The notes beneath the pieces were generated by a model. It searched no databases. It saw only the letters and a program-made list of their open reading frames with translations, and was not told the origin of the DNA. The translations under genes and the position numbers were made by a program. A stretch of 14,124 nucleotides of DNA. It comes from Candidatus Accumulibacter sp. UBA704 (GTDB lineage Bacteria > Pseudomonadota > Gammaproteobacteria > Burkholderiales > Rhodocyclaceae). Within the stretch, counting starts at the first letter, position 1, and every line of letters begins with the position of its first letter. Positions 14,086 through 14,124 of this stretch are shown piece after piece. Location: contig DBMG01000088.1 in assembly GCA_002304785.1 (NCBI GenBank), forward strand, positions 1-14,124, written 5' to 3'.

Positions 14086-14124
14086 TTCCTAATCCCCCGC
14101 CGTAATGTCGACGAGCAGTGGTTC

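Noticed and set aside
1..14124. Search for CRISPR arrays, insertion sequences, attachment sites, toxin-antitoxin pairs, riboswitches and frameshifted genes
   Set aside because: No spaced direct repeats, transposase or integrase frames, tRNA-end duplications or broken coding frames were seen. Both tRNA 3' ends lack a second partial copy inside the window.

Overview
The window is an ordinary chromosomal housekeeping segment of a proteobacterium, most likely a betaproteobacterium. The gene order hfq-hflX-hflK-hflC-DUF2065-purA-(unknown)-rnr-(ATPase)-rlmB follows the Escherichia coli hfq/hfl-purA-nsrR-rnr-rlmB neighbourhood. Three things point away from enterics and towards beta-proteobacteria: hisZ between DUF2065 and purA, the RREHVPV segment of Hfq, and the MSLNDPQWG start of HflK. 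The genus cannot be fixed from the sequence. No mobile element, CRISPR array, prophage gene or clearly new system is visible.

Layout. At the left edge a tRNA-Arg(ACG) gene lies on the minus strand with a near-consensus sigma-70 promoter and an A/T-rich upstream tract. About 280 bases separate it from hfq (358-597, plus strand). hflX follows after a 106-base gap that holds a stem-loop and a T run. hflK, hflC, a DUF2065 membrane protein, hisZ and purA (1891-6684) then form a tightly packed run with 1-base or 4-base overlaps or a 6-base gap, closed by a strong intrinsic terminator at 6723-6755. A 340-codon gene of unknown function (6783-7805) follows, then a minus-strand tRNA-Leu(CAG) (7911-7997) with its own terminator and promoter. 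That promoter runs into the start of rnr (8037-10388). A minus-strand P2A-type cation ATPase (10385-13282) converges on rnr, and the two genes share the same TTAA for their stop codons. rlmB (13345-14085) diverges from the ATPase.

How the genes work together. Hfq is the RNA chaperone of small-RNA regulation. HflX is a ribosome-splitting GTPase. HflK and HflC form the SPFH-family membrane complex that encloses and modulates the FtsH protease. HisZ is the regulatory partner of short-form ATP phosphoribosyltransferase (HisG), and PurA makes adenylosuccinate in AMP synthesis, so first steps of histidine and AMP biosynthesis sit behind the membrane-protease genes. RNase R and RlmB handle RNA decay and 23S rRNA methylation. 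The inverted ATPase interrupts the usual rnr-rlmB pair and looks like an insertion into the ancestral cluster.

The most interesting points are at the DNA-architecture level. The tRNA-Leu promoter has its -35 box inside the rnr start codon and its A/T-rich upstream tract inside the first rnr codons. The two tRNA promoters share a GC-rich discriminator. rnr and the ATPase share a stop palindrome. One well-formed gene of unknown function occupies the position that nsrR holds in E. coli.
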